NCBI GenBank assembly: GCA_035471785.1
Contig: DATIPQ010000153.1
Span: 1 to 44,826, forward strand
Length of the DNA stretch: 44,826 bases
Reading direction: 5' to 3'
From: Acidobacteriota bacterium
GTDB taxonomy: Bacteria > Acidobacteriota > UBA6911 > RPQK01 > DATIPO01
This document shows positions 28,679 through 37,602 of this stretch, piece after piece. The first letter of the stretch is position 1, and every line of letters begins with the position of its first letter. The notes under the pieces are model-generated. The model saw nothing but the letters and a program-made list of their open reading frames with translations, was not told the DNA's origin and searched no databases. The position numbers were made by a program, and so were the translations under genes.

Positions 28679-29698
28679 TCATGAGTCCAAAAGCCCCAGC
28701 TTACCCTCTTCGAGCTTCTTCAGGAGCTTGGCCAAGCGGTTGGCCAAGCCATCGATTTCGTCTCGGGTGAGGCCGATTTGCAGTGTGTTTCCGTGCAGGC
28801 GGTGGCCTTTCTCAGGATCCAGGTTGGGACCGGCAGGGACGGGACGATAAATGCCGTCAGAGCCTCGTTCCCATTGCGCCAACACGGCCAGTTCCTCGAG
28901 ATCCTCTCGGCTGATGGCGCGCAGCCGCTCCACCGTGGCGGCGGGCAACGCCGGCACCCGCAACCGGTTCCAGTGCCGGATGAAGAAGTTGTGAAAGCTC
29001 CAGGAAAAGGCCAGTCCGTTGTCGACCGAGAAAACGCGCTCGTCGCCGACTCTGGTTGAGACCAGGAAGTTGCTCTTGCGCCCATCCTGATGATTGATCA
29101 AGTAGGCCAGCACGTTCAGGTTGGCCACCTGGCGGGCGTATTCGGGGTGCCTTTGAAAACGTTGGCGGTCCCACAGGCGCCGGGGCGGACGCACGTCCTG
29201 CAACCAGGCCGACAGCACGCCGAAAACGCATTCCGCGCGGGGCAGGTTGGGGTCCGCGTCATCATCGAAGCGGCGGTAGGCCTCGAGGGGAATGCACATG
29301 GCGGCGGTAGGCGGCACCACGTAGTCGCCCGACTCGAGGAATAGCTGTTGGACGGCCCAGGCCCCGATTTCGCGGCGCGGGGAATTGTTCCAGCCATCGC
29401 CGCCTCGAGGAGCCCTCTTCCACTTGACGTCGATCAGGGCGCCGTCTCGATGATAGCCCAGCGTCAGCTTCTTGGCTCCCATAATGCCCCCTCCGGCTTT
29501 CTTCCAGGAGAGAATCGAGAAGGAGTCGGAGGCCAAGCGGTCCTGCAGGACATGAGGGGCCTCCGGCAAGTGGGCGGTCGAGCCCTGGTCATCGTCGCCG
29601 ACGGCGGCGTTGAGGGCGGGAGCCAGCGCCACCGCAATCAACACGGCCAGCAGAATCACCAGGAGCAACCATCTGGGACTGATTTGGATCTTTTTCAT
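28679..29698 (-). CDS. Membrane-anchored protein with kinase-like (FAM20/HipA-type) motifs
   Basis: A 339-residue protein with an N-terminal TM or signal anchor (about 11-33), so the rest should be extracytoplasmic. The body carries a set of motifs in the order of an atypical kinase: a glycine-rich turn (GGGIMGAKK, 69-77), a strand with K92/K94 (IDVKWK), a Glu at 110 in a helix (REIGAWAVQQLF), H203-x-D205 with N210 (NHQDGRKSN) as a catalytic-loop candidate, and D226-N-G (FSVDNGLAFS) as the metal-binding triplet. The DNG with its context is reminiscent of secreted FAM20-type kinases. Kinase activity is inferred from motifs only. The start MKKIQISPRW at 29698 is chosen because it opens the hydrophobic segment. 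Divergent from the VWA gene. Confidence 0.65.
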   Translation of the reverse strand: MKKIQISPRWLLLVILLAVLIAVALAPALNAAVGDDDQGSTAHLPEAPHVLQDRLASDSFSILSWKKAGGGIMGAKKLTLGYHRDGALIDVKWKRAPRGGDGWNNSPRREIGAWAVQQLFLESGDYVVPPTAAMCIPLEAYRRFDDDADPNLPRAECVFGVLSAWLQDVRPPRRLWDRQRFQRHPEYARQVANLNVLAYLINHQDGRKSNFLVSTRVGDERVFSVDNGLAFSWSFHNFFIRHWNRLRVPALPAATVERLRAISREDLEELAVLAQWERGSDGIYRPVPAGPNLDPEKGHRLHGNTLQIGLTRDEIDGLANRLAKLLKKLEEGKLGLLDS

Positions 29699-29844
29699 GG
29701 CGATGAAATTAAGGTGCAAGAGCCGTGCCGCAACGTCGAACGACTCGAAGAGCATAAGGACGGGCGAGTCATGCTCTGCAGGTGAAGAGACGCTCTTTTG
29801 CGGCTGCACCTTCCGCCATTTTTGGCTGCAGCGAGCGCTATCCA

Positions 29845-29873
29845 TTGTTCATGGCGAAAGCGATCCCGATAAT
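29845..29873 (+). promoter_or_regulatory. Promoter of the VWA gene
   Basis: TTGTTC (29845-29850) and GATAAT (29868-29873) are 17 bp apart. Transcription would begin near 29880, only about 12 bases before the ATG at 29892, which has no clear RBS; translation may be nearly leaderless. Confidence 0.45.
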
Positions 29874-29891
29874 GCTATGCTAGCGGCCACG

Positions 29892-32141
29892 ATGATCCGC
29901 TTTACTGACCTGCCTTTCAGCTTATTCGCCGTTTTGCTGTTGCTGCTGACGGCTCTGCCCGGTCAGGCCGTGGCCCAGTCCGCGCAGCAGGAACCTCAAG
30001 AGACCACCCCACAGGCCGCCCAGCAAGAGCTGCAGCCGGCTGTCCGCGCCACCGGCACCACCGTGGTCGTCGACGCCGTGGTGGTGGACGGCGACAACCG
30101 CGTCATCAAAGACCTGACCAAGGACGACTTCGTGCTGGTGGAGGACGACGTACGTCAGCAGATCGACGCCGTCATACTGCGCAGCGGACTTCCCCCGGCC
30201 ACTGACGCCGAGCGGCAGACGCGGGCTTCCTCTCCCCGGCCCCGGTCCTGGGACTCGCAGGTGCGTCCGCCCAACTTCATCGTCTTCATGCTCGACTACG
30301 CCAGCACCGAGTTCCAGAATCAGCACCTGGTTGAAAGGGCCGCCGTGCGCTATGTCGAGAACCACTTGCAGCCCGACGATTTCGCCGCCGTCTTCGCCGT
30401 CGACAGCGGATTCAGGCTGGTGCAGCCTTTCACAAACGACGTCGAGAAGTTGAAAGAGGCCTTCAAGGTTCGCAGCGCCAGCGGACAGGCCAAAAGCCGG
30501 AGCGCCCAGAACACCTTTAATGCCAGCAACGCCGACCTCTTGCGGGCCGGCAACTTCGATCCCGCCCAGTTGGAGTTGGGCATCGAAACCGGCGGCGACT
30601 TTTCCTCCTTGTCGACAGCCGCGGCCGCCGCCTTTTCGGAAGCCGGACGCCTGCTCTTGGCCCTGCGCATCGAGCAACTGCGGGTCAACATGGGAGCCTA
30701 CCTCAACAAGCGCCAGGCCCTCTCCGTCCTCAGCGCCATTCAGGCCGTGGCCCAGGCTTTTCGCGAGGTGGAAGGCCGCAAGTCGTTGATCCTTTTTTCG
30801 CAGGGATTCGTGGTGGGGTCGGAGGCCGAAGCCGAGTTCCATCGGACCATCGAGATGGCGTCGCTGGCCCGCCTGGCCGTCTACGGACTCGATCCCCAGG
30901 GCTTGCTGGCCAAGCAGAACAGCGGAGACCTGCTTCCTTCCGACCAACTGTCGTCGATCAGCGCCGCCAACGGACGCAACCGCATCCTGGCCAGCGGCGG
31001 ACAGTCGATCTTCGACCGGGCCCGCGAAACCGGCTCCGACACGCGCGACAGCGCCCTGCGCTACTTGGCGGGAGCCACCGGCGGATTCGCCTTGCGCAAC
31101 TCCAACGACCTCTATCCGGGACTGGAACGCATCGATGAGGATCTGCGCAGCCACTTCCTCATTTTCTATCGCCCCAGCAACCAGTCGCTGGACGGGCGCT
31201 TCCGGGAGATCCGCCTCAGCATACGCGGACGCAACGATTTGGAAGTCCGCCACCGGATGGGCTACCGGGCCGTCCCCCGCGGGCTGGAAACGCTTTCCGA
31301 CGAGGAAGTGGACATGATGCTGGCGGCCCAGCAGGGAACCTTGGACACCGATCTGCCCGTCTTCCTGCGCACCGATACTTTCCATCTCGATGCCGCTCCT
31401 CAAGAGGTGCTGGTCACTATTGACCTGCCCACCGAGGAAATCGAGTTTCTGACCAGCGAGGCCGATGGACGGGTGGAAGGCTCCGGCGTCGGCTATGTGG
31501 CCCGTCTCATGGTGCTGGGCCTGGTGCGCGACAAAAGCGGAGAGATCATCCGCCGCCTGGGCTTGCCCGTTTCCATCCGCGCCAGCGCTCAAGATTATGA
31601 GGAGTTGCTGCGGGGAGGCCTGAGCATAAGCCAGCGCCTCGATCTGCTTCCCGGCGACTACTCGGTGCAGGTGCTGGTCAAGGACCTCACCAACGAAAGG
31701 TTGGGACTGATGGAGCGCAGCCTGCGGGTGCCGGCGCGTCCTGAGGGGCTGGCCTTCAGCACCATCGTGCTGGGCGAGCAGGTGGAGCGGTCCAACAACC
31801 GGCCCGGCGGACTGGTGGCGGACGGCATCCGCATCCTGCCCTCGGCACGCCGACAATTCCGCAGCGGAGAGCGGCTAGTCTACTACCTCGAGGTCTACAA
31901 CGCCGATCCCGCCTCGGCGCCTGAAGTCGAGATCGCCTTGCAGCGCAGCGGCAGCCCCGAGCAAATGGCCTTGCCGGCCGAAAAGCCCCAGGGGACGGCC
32001 GAAAGCGGCCACCTCACCCTGGCCCGCTACATCGAACTCGGCCAACTGGCCCCCGGCGCCTACAACCTGATCGCCCAAAGCACCGATCCCGCTACCGGCC
32101 AGACCGTCCAGTCCCGCACCATGTTCCGCATCGTGGAATAG
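29892..32141 (+). CDS. VWFA-related acidobacterial domain protein
   Basis: A 749-residue secreted protein. A signal peptide (MIRFTDLPFSLFAVLLLLLT to about residue 28) is followed by a Gln-rich stretch. The VWFA-related domain then opens with VVVDAVVVDGDNRVIKDLTK and DDFVLVEDDVRQQI. The VWA core runs to about 430; its metal site is degenerate (FMLDYAST instead of a clean DxSxS). The C-terminal half is rich in beta-strands and probably forms Ig-like modules. In Acidobacteriota such proteins occur in many copies; function is unknown, probably surface or matrix interactions. An upstream in-frame ATG at 29877 would lie around the predicted transcription start, so 29892 is preferred. Confidence 0.88.
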   Translation: MIRFTDLPFSLFAVLLLLLTALPGQAVAQSAQQEPQETTPQAAQQELQPAVRATGTTVVVDAVVVDGDNRVIKDLTKDDFVLVEDDVRQQIDAVILRSGLPPATDAERQTRASSPRPRSWDSQVRPPNFIVFMLDYASTEFQNQHLVERAAVRYVENHLQPDDFAAVFAVDSGFRLVQPFTNDVEKLKEAFKVRSASGQAKSRSAQNTFNASNADLLRAGNFDPAQLELGIETGGDFSSLSTAAAAAFSEAGRLLLALRIEQLRVNMGAYLNKRQALSVLSAIQAVAQAFREVEGRKSLILFSQGFVVGSEAEAEFHRTIEMASLARLAVYGLDPQGLLAKQNSGDLLPSDQLSSISAANGRNRILASGGQSIFDRARETGSDTRDSALRYLAGATGGFALRNSNDLYPGLERIDEDLRSHFLIFYRPSNQSLDGRFREIRLSIRGRNDLEVRHRMGYRAVPRGLETLSDEEVDMMLAAQQGTLDTDLPVFLRTDTFHLDAAPQEVLVTIDLPTEEIEFLTSEADGRVEGSGVGYVARLMVLGLVRDKSGEIIRRLGLPVSIRASAQDYEELLRGGLSISQRLDLLPGDYSVQVLVKDLTNERLGLMERSLRVPARPEGLAFSTIVLGEQVERSNNRPGGLVADGIRILPSARRQFRSGERLVYYLEVYNADPASAPEVEIALQRSGSPEQMALPAEKPQGTAESGHLTLARYIELGQLAPGAYNLIAQSTDPATGQTVQSRTMFRIVE

Positions 32142-32198
32142 CCCCTCCTTCGCTAAAGAGGTGTCGCAAGAGTCTTCAATATGACACTTCGAGTCCGG

Positions 32199-32320
32199 GC
32201 TCGCTGAAGGCGAGCGATTCGCTAGCCTGGGGTGAAGTCCGCCGCAAGCGAAGCGCGGCAAGGACGTAACCCCAGGTACCGGGATGACCCCAAAAGCACC
32301 CTGAAGGGGTGCGATAAAAA
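32199..32320 (+). repeat. Dispersed structured repeat, copy B
   Basis: Hairpin GCTCGCTGAAGGCGAGC (32199-32215). Long-range stem CCTGGGGT (32226-32233) with ACCCCAGG (32269-32276). Terminal hairpin GCACCC-tgaag-GGGTGC (32296-32312), then GATAAAAA. Two stems differ from the other copies by changes on both sides that keep pairing. It lies between the convergent VWA and phosphofructokinase genes. Confidence 0.85.
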
Positions 32321-32337
32321 CTCGGCCCGCCCACGCC

Positions 32338-33498
32338 TTAATAGAGGAACATCGGCTTGCCCAGGACGTTGGCGAAACGCGGACGGTAATTCTCTTCGTC
32401 GTAAAAGGCCTGGACGTCGACGCAACGCGCGCCCCGGGCGATGACTTCCAGGCTGGCGTGCGAATAGCGTCCGTCGCGCAGGATGACCAGGCGTCCGCTC
32501 TCGCCTTCCTGAAGCAAGTCGATGGCCAGAGCCGCGAAATTGGTGGCCACCATGCGGTCCAGCGAATCGGGCGCGCCCGAACGCATCAGATAGGCCAATT
32601 GCTGGTAGATGACGTTGACGCCAGTGCGCTTCTTGATCTCCTGGGCCGTGACGTATCCGATGCCGCCCAGCTTGCGATGACCGTAGGCGTCCTCGGGGCC
32701 ATGCTCGAGCATGTCTCCGCCCAGCATCTGCGAGCCCTCCGAGATGGTCATGACGGCATAGTTTGACGGACTGCGCTTGCGGTCCTCCACCAGCATCCCC
32801 GAGAGCTTCTCGATGTCGAAGGGCACTTCGCTGATGATGGCCCGGTCGGCTCCCGACAGGTAGGCCGCCTTGAGCGAGGTCTCGCCCGAATAGCGTCCGA
32901 AAAGCTCCACCACCCCGATGCGCTCATGCGACCCGATGGAGGTCCGCAGTTGGGTGATGTAGTCGACGCTGCGGGTCATGGCGGTTGAGAATCCGATGCA
33001 GTAGTCGGTCCCCGAAACGTCGTTGTCCATGGTCTTGGGGATGGCCACTACCGAAACGCCCTCGCGGTGCATGCGGTGGGCGTAGCTGAGGGTGTCGTCG
33101 CCGCCAATGGGGATCAAGGTGTCGATTTTCAGATGCTGCAGCACCTCGAGGATGTGCTCGGTGGTGTCGTAGAGGCCGTCCTCGTTTTTCTCGAAGCGCC
33201 CCTGCAAGAACTCGGGCAAAGAGGCCTCTTTGACGCGGCTGGGATTGGTGCGCGAGGTATGAAGAAAGGTCCCTCCCGTACGGTCCACCGTGCGCACCAC
33301 TTGCTTGGTGAGATCAAGCGTATTGCGGCTGACCGATTCGGCGTCCTCGGGATTGCAGTTTAGCAGTCCGCCCCATCCGCGGCGGATGCCGATGACTTTG
33401 AAGCCGTCGTCGACGGCCCGATAGACCAGTAGTTTGATGCAGGGGTTGAGTCCGGGAACGTCCCCCCCGCCCGTCAGTACTCCGATGACTCTGCTCAT
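32338..33498 (-). CDS. 6-phosphofructokinase, pyrophosphate-type residues
   Basis: A 386-residue PFK-A family enzyme phosphorylating fructose-6-phosphate. The N-terminus [20 protein letters not shown] and the block [11 protein letters not shown] (G132-G-D-D135) with PKTMDND (K155, catalytic D158) are clear, as is [20 protein letters not shown]. In ATP-dependent E. coli PFK the positions equivalent to D135 and K155 are glycine; Asp plus Lys is the signature of pyrophosphate-dependent enzymes, so PPi is the predicted phosphoryl donor, making the step reversible. The ATG at 33498 gives the family N-terminus. It is convergent to the VWA gene and downstream of the AhpD-like gene, which ends at a strong hairpin. 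Confidence 0.93.
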   Translation of the reverse strand: MSRVIGVLTGGGDVPGLNPCIKLLVYRAVDDGFKVIGIRRGWGGLLNCNPEDAESVSRNTLDLTKQVVRTVDRTGGTFLHTSRTNPSRVKEASLPEFLQGRFEKNEDGLYDTTEHILEVLQHLKIDTLIPIGGDDTLSYAHRMHREGVSVVAIPKTMDNDVSGTDYCIGFSTAMTRSVDYITQLRTSIGSHERIGVVELFGRYSGETSLKAAYLSGADRAIISEVPFDIEKLSGMLVEDRKRSPSNYAVMTISEGSQMLGGDMLEHGPEDAYGHRKLGGIGYVTAQEIKKRTGVNVIYQQLAYLMRSGAPDSLDRMVATNFAALAIDLLQEGESGRLVILRDGRYSHASLEVIARGARCVDVQAFYDEENYRPRFANVLGKPMFLY

Positions 33499-33562
33499 AG
33501 TCCGGCCATTGTCTACGCCGCGCGCGAAAACTTCAACAACAGCCAAAAGCCGAGTACCCAGA

Positions 33563-33597
33563 GAAAGGGGCCGCGGGACAGTCCCGCGGCCACTTTC
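33563..33597 (-). terminator. Strong hairpin after the AhpD-like gene
   Basis: GGCCGCGGGA-cag-TCCCGCGGCC (33569-33591) is a perfect 10-bp stem. It is extended by GAAAG (33563-33567) and CTTTC (33593-33597) across one mismatch. It lies between the AhpD-like stop and the phosphofructokinase start, both on the minus strand. No long T-run follows, so termination is likely but not certain. Confidence 0.6.
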
Positions 33598-33631
33598 TGC
33601 TTGGGGGATCGCAACCGGATCGGGTACGCCC

Positions 33632-34201
33632 TTAGCCGACCACGGCAGCCGTCTTATCCCACCGGTTGGCGGCAAAGGCGGCGTCGAGGGGGGTATCGGC
33701 GACGTGGTTGGTGTAGTTGGAGACGGTCTTCATGGCTACGCCCACCAGTACTTCGAGGATGTGCTTGCGCTCATAGCCGGCGTCGAGGAAGTTCTCGACG
33801 GCCAGCTCTGAAGGCCATCCCCGCTCGACCACGATTTCTTCGGTCAAGCGGCGCAGCGCTTCCAGCTTGGTGTCTTGAATGGGCTGTCCTGTGCGCAGCG
33901 CCTCGACCACGTCCTCGGGCACCTTCGTCATCTGGGCCACGGTGCTGTGGGCCGCCATGCAGTAGCCGCACTCGTTGACGTAGGAGGCCGCCAGCAGAAC
34001 GGTCTGCTTCTCGGCAGCCGAGAAGGAGGTCTCGTCAAAGGCTGCGGACAGGGCGGTATAGCTCTTGGCCAACGCCGGCGACTCGGCCATTAACCCGATC
34101 AGATTGGGCAGAAACCCGTAGGCCTTTTTGACCTGCTTGAGGGTTTCGCGGGCTTCTTCGGGTGCGTTTTCTTCGTTATAGATCGTATATTCGTTCGCCA
34201 T
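33632..34201 (-). CDS. AhpD-like / carboxymuconolactone decarboxylase family protein
   Basis: A 189-residue all-helical protein. The AhpD-type redox site is seen in [15 protein letters not shown] (E..C..C...H), which in AhpD supplies a disulfide and proton relay for peroxide or alkylhydroperoxide reduction. The N-terminal [20 protein letters not shown] and the C-terminal [15 protein letters not shown] fit the peroxidase-related (not the lactone decarboxylase) branch. There is no signal sequence, so it is cytoplasmic. It is separated from the downstream phosphofructokinase gene by a strong hairpin. The physiological reductant is unknown. Confidence 0.9.
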   Translation of the reverse strand: MANEYTIYNEENAPEEARETLKQVKKAYGFLPNLIGLMAESPALAKSYTALSAAFDETSFSAAEKQTVLLAASYVNECGYCMAAHSTVAQMTKVPEDVVEALRTGQPIQDTKLEALRRLTEEIVVERGWPSELAVENFLDAGYERKHILEVLVGVAMKTVSNYTNHVADTPLDAAFAANRWDKTAAVVG

Positions 34202-34357
34202 TTAGGGGTGTCCCTTCTATAGTCGGTTCAACAATTCGATCAGAGCACTCCGCCCCGACCGAGACACCCCCTGCGATGACCCGCCACGGGGTTCAGGTTT
34301 CGCGTTTGCGCAGCCATCCGGGCATCGGTCAGAAATCCGACAAACGTTAGTGGCGCC

Positions 34358-37066
34358 TCACTGCGCTCGAAGAGAGGAGGCCGGATCGACTTGAGCGCAG
34401 CGGCGGGCCGGAAGGATTGAGGCAACCAGGGCCACGGCGAGAAAGAGCAGGGGTACGAAGGTGAAGGTGAAGGGGTCACCGGGAGTGACCTGGTAGAGGA
34501 AGGATTCCAGCAACCGAGCGGAGGTCCAGCCGGCCAGCAGTCCCACTGCGAGGCCTGGCAGGACGGTTCGAGCGCACTGGCACCCTACCAGTTTCATCAG
34601 GTCCAGGCCTTGTGCTCCCAGGGCCCTCCGGATTCCGAATTCGTAGAGCCGCTCGGAAGCGTAGTAGGAGAGCAGCCCGAACAGCCCCACGGCGGTCAGA
34701 ACGGCCGCCAGGATGGCGAAGAAGGCGACCACCTGGGAGCGGAAACGGGGCTCCGCCATCGAGTCGAGATAGACCTCTTCCAACAAGCGGACATCGATAA
34801 GCGGCATGCTGTCGTCGAGGGCGCCGATCCGCGTCCTCACGGCTTCGATCAGGGACGGCGCGTCTACCGATGTTCGTAGGCTGACGCAAGGAGAGCGCAG
34901 AAACAACTCCGTCACTTTGGTGTAGGGCAAATACATTTCAGGCTGGGGACTCTCGCTGACCTGCGAGCGCTTCACAGTACCCGCGATGCCCACGATTTGC
35001 CAGGTGCCGGGATGGCTCTCCACCACGATGCTCGTTCCCAGCGCCCGCTCGGGACTCTCCCAGTATTTCTCTGCCAGAGCCTGGTTGATAATCGCCACTT
35101 GGGGACCGTCTTTGCTGTCCGCTTCGCTGAACTCCCGGCCCGCCAGAATGGGAATGCGGAGGGTTTGGAAGAAGTCGGGTCCGGCCACATATTTGCCCGC
35201 CAGGCCCAGTTCCTGCTCTTCGGCCTTGCGGAAGCCATACTCTATCATTCCGCCGATCAGGGGCAGCCCCTCGCTGAACGACACCGTTTCAACTCCAGGC
35301 AGGGAGCGCAAATCGGCCCGGACGGACTGCATGAAAGCGAAGCGCGTTTGCGGCTCGCTGTAGCGCTCGCCGTCCAGAGAAAGGGTAAAGGTCAGCACCT
35401 GAGATGGGTTCATTCCCGGGTCGATGCCCAGCAGGGCGTCCAGAGAACGCAACAACAACCCGGCGGCGATCAGCAGCACCACGGCCAAGGCCACCTGCCC
35501 GCTGACCAGCATGGAGCGCAAACGGGCCAAGGCGGGCTCAGGCGAATGAGCCAGGTCCCGCAAGGGATTGCGCAAGCGCTTGCTGCGGACGGTGTGGATT
35601 CCCGGCAGGAGTCCGAAGACGAGTCCGCAGATGAGGCTGGCCGCCAGGGCGAATCCGACTACGCGCCAGTCGACGCTTACTTGGTCGAGGCGTGGGAAAT
35701 GCGCCGGACTGAGCGCCTTGAAGAGATCGACGCTGACCAGGCACAGAGCCACACCGGCCGCTCCTCCCAGTAAGGCCAGAAGCAAGCCTTCGCCCACTTG
35801 ATGGCTGATCAATCGGGGCGCGGTGGCGCCCAGAGCGCGGCGGATAGCAAATTCCGAACGGCGCCGGGTTCCCCGCAACAGCAGCAGCGAGGCGAAGTTG
35901 GCGCCGGCCACCAACAACAGACAAACCGCCGAGGCCATGAGGAGACCCAGGACGGGGCGCTGCTTGCCGAACACTCTGTCATGCAACGGAGTCAGCAAGG
36001 GGAAGTGATTAGGGGCCGTGTGGCGTACGTCTTCTTCGATGAGCCCGAAGGCCGTTCTCAGGTCGCGGCGGGCCTGATCGATGGTCTGGCCGGGCATGAG
36101 GCGGGCCACCACCTGGGTAGAATGGGCGGTCCGCCCATGTGAATACATCCGCTTGGGAAGCCACAGGTCGGCGGGCGGGGCCCAGAGGGGAAACTGGAAG
36201 TCGGCCGGCATGATTCCCACTACTTGGTGAGGACGGTCGTCCAGAACGATAGAGCGGCCTACCATGTCCTGCCTGGCACCGAAGCGGCTGCGCCACAACC
36301 TGTCGCTGATCAGTGCCACAGGCGTAGCGCCCTGGGCAGCGTCAGACTCGCGGAACCAGCGCCCCATCAGAGGGCGGACGCCCAACACCGACGCCAAGGA
36401 AGGCGTCACCGAACTGCCCCTCATAAGCTGCGGGTCTCCCGACTGGGTTAGGACTCTGCCGACGGGGTGATAGCCGGCCACCGACTGGAAAAGGCGAAGT
36501 TCTTCCACGTATTCTAGTTCCTGGTCGGAAAGCGAGGAAAGCTCCCAACCCCGGGCCGTCTGTTCGGTGATCTGCACCAGCCGGGACGGCTGATGAAAAC
36601 TAAGGGGACGCAGCCAAAGGGAATCGTAGAAGCTGAACACAGCGCTGGCGCTCCAGATGCCGACGGCTAGCGTCGCGATGGCGAGAAAGGTGAAGGCCGG
36701 CCTTTTGGCCAGCCCCCTCCAGGCCCATCGCAGGTCCTGCAAGTAATGTCTCATCGAGGTCGCTCCTTGTCCTCGGCTCCATCCCGGCGATGTGGGAAAC
36801 TTGAGAGGCGGCTGGCGGCCTGAGGGCCGCCGGGGCGCTTTTTCTTCCTCCAACTGGAACAGCTCTTCGAAATCGGCACCCAGTCCGCGCATGAGTTTGT
36901 AGCGGGTCCGGCGGGTGGGATAAGGGCGCTTTCCCTGGACCAGCAATGAGAGATGTCCGCGGCTGATGCCAAGAATCTGGGCCCAGCGGTTTTGGCTCAC
37001 CGCCCGCTGTTCCAGCAGGATCTTCAGAACCTCGTGCTTGATCCTGACTTTCATCCTGAAAGCCAC
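34358..37066 (-). CDS. HTH domain in frame with ADOP-type ABC permease
   Basis: A continuous frame of 902 codons. Residues 1-85 form a Cro/C1-type helix-turn-helix (SQNRWAQILGISRGHLSLLV, then GKRPYPTRRTRYKLMRGLG). A short basic linker leads to residue 105, where the permease begins (MRHYLQDLRWAWRGLAKRPA). TM1, a periplasmic core, an FtsX unit with RRSEFAIRRALGATA, a second periplasmic domain and a final FtsX unit with YEFGIRRALGAQG follow, ending VDPASSLRAQ. An excellent RBS (AAGGAG, 8 nt) precedes the internal ATG at 36754, so the permease may also be made alone. The first start is GTG at 37066, or ATG at 37054. Whether the fusion is real or two nested products is open. Confidence 0.85.
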   Translation of the reverse strand: MAFRMKVRIKHEVLKILLEQRAVSQNRWAQILGISRGHLSLLVQGKRPYPTRRTRYKLMRGLGADFEELFQLEEEKAPRRPSGRQPPLKFPTSPGWSRGQGATSMRHYLQDLRWAWRGLAKRPAFTFLAIATLAVGIWSASAVFSFYDSLWLRPLSFHQPSRLVQITEQTARGWELSSLSDQELEYVEELRLFQSVAGYHPVGRVLTQSGDPQLMRGSSVTPSLASVLGVRPLMGRWFRESDAAQGATPVALISDRLWRSRFGARQDMVGRSIVLDDRPHQVVGIMPADFQFPLWAPPADLWLPKRMYSHGRTAHSTQVVARLMPGQTIDQARRDLRTAFGLIEEDVRHTAPNHFPLLTPLHDRVFGKQRPVLGLLMASAVCLLLVAGANFASLLLLRGTRRRSEFAIRRALGATAPRLISHQVGEGLLLALLGGAAGVALCLVSVDLFKALSPAHFPRLDQVSVDWRVVGFALAASLICGLVFGLLPGIHTVRSKRLRNPLRDLAHSPEPALARLRSMLVSGQVALAVVLLIAAGLLLRSLDALLGIDPGMNPSQVLTFTLSLDGERYSEPQTRFAFMQSVRADLRSLPGVETVSFSEGLPLIGGMIEYGFRKAEEQELGLAGKYVAGPDFFQTLRIPILAGREFSEADSKDGPQVAIINQALAEKYWESPERALGTSIVVESHPGTWQIVGIAGTVKRSQVSESPQPEMYLPYTKVTELFLRSPCVSLRTSVDAPSLIEAVRTRIGALDDSMPLIDVRLLEEVYLDSMAEPRFRSQVVAFFAILAAVLTAVGLFGLLSYYASERLYEFGIRRALGAQGLDLMKLVGCQCARTVLPGLAVGLLAGWTSARLLESFLYQVTPGDPFTFTFVPLLFLAVALVASILPARRCAQVDPASSLRAQ

Positions 37067-37135
37067 TTTATTTCACCGCGAACCGGTTTGCCAAGGGCTT
37101 GCTGAAGAAAGTGTTTTCAGGGTGTTTTCAGCGTG

Positions 37136-37456
37136 TCACTGGAGCTTTCGCGGCTCTGCTTCCGCCAGGACGTAGAGGATGCCGGGCAAACTCAACAGGC
37201 CCCAAAACAAATAGGCCTGCCAGTCAAAAACGCGCCCGATCACGATCAAACTAAGAACCACGCAGCCCAAGCTGAGCCACCCCCCCAGCCGCGGCCAGCG
37301 CCATCCCAGCAAATACCCCGCCGAAAACCCAAAGGGAAAGAGCGTCAGATACACCCACTCCCGCACTCCGGCGGGCCCGCTCCCCGACTCCCCCACAACC
37401 TTCATCATCAGCATCACGACCACCAGCGTGGCACTGATCCGAGCAATCCAAAGCAA
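37136..37456 (-). CDS. Small integral membrane protein
   Basis: A 106-residue protein with four hydrophobic helices (WIARISATLVVVMLMMKVVG, EWVYLTLFPFGFSAGYLLGW, WLSLGCVVLSLIVIGRVF, LFWGLLSLPGILYVLAE) and a charged C-terminal tail. I recall similar uncharacterised four-TM proteins in other bacteria but cannot name a function. The start chosen is TTG at 37456, which has GGAGG about nine bases upstream (complement of 37465-37473) and opens exactly at the hydrophobic core; the upstream extension of the frame to 37648 is low-complexity and unlikely. Strong G-richness of the coding strand sets it apart from most genes here. Confidence 0.65.
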   Translation of the reverse strand: MLWIARISATLVVVMLMMKVVGESGSGPAGVREWVYLTLFPFGFSAGYLLGWRWPRLGGWLSLGCVVLSLIVIGRVFDWQAYLFWGLLSLPGILYVLAEAEPRKLQ

Positions 37457-37602
37457 ACCCTTCCCCCTCCTCCCGATTAGTGGCAGGTGCCTGCCTGCAC
37501 CGACATTACCGAGGCGTCCCCCCTCTGGTGGGAGGCGCATCCTTGCGGCGATCCTGGAAGTGCCTGTCGCCTCCTGGACGCCCCCAGCCACCCCCACCGC
37601 CC

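Noticed and set aside
29922-31856. A 644-codon frame antisense to the VWA gene
   Set aside because: It has no signal, motif or RBS, and its composition (many His, Gln and Val) is the mirror of a GC-rich codon bias. The VWA frame has clear family signatures.
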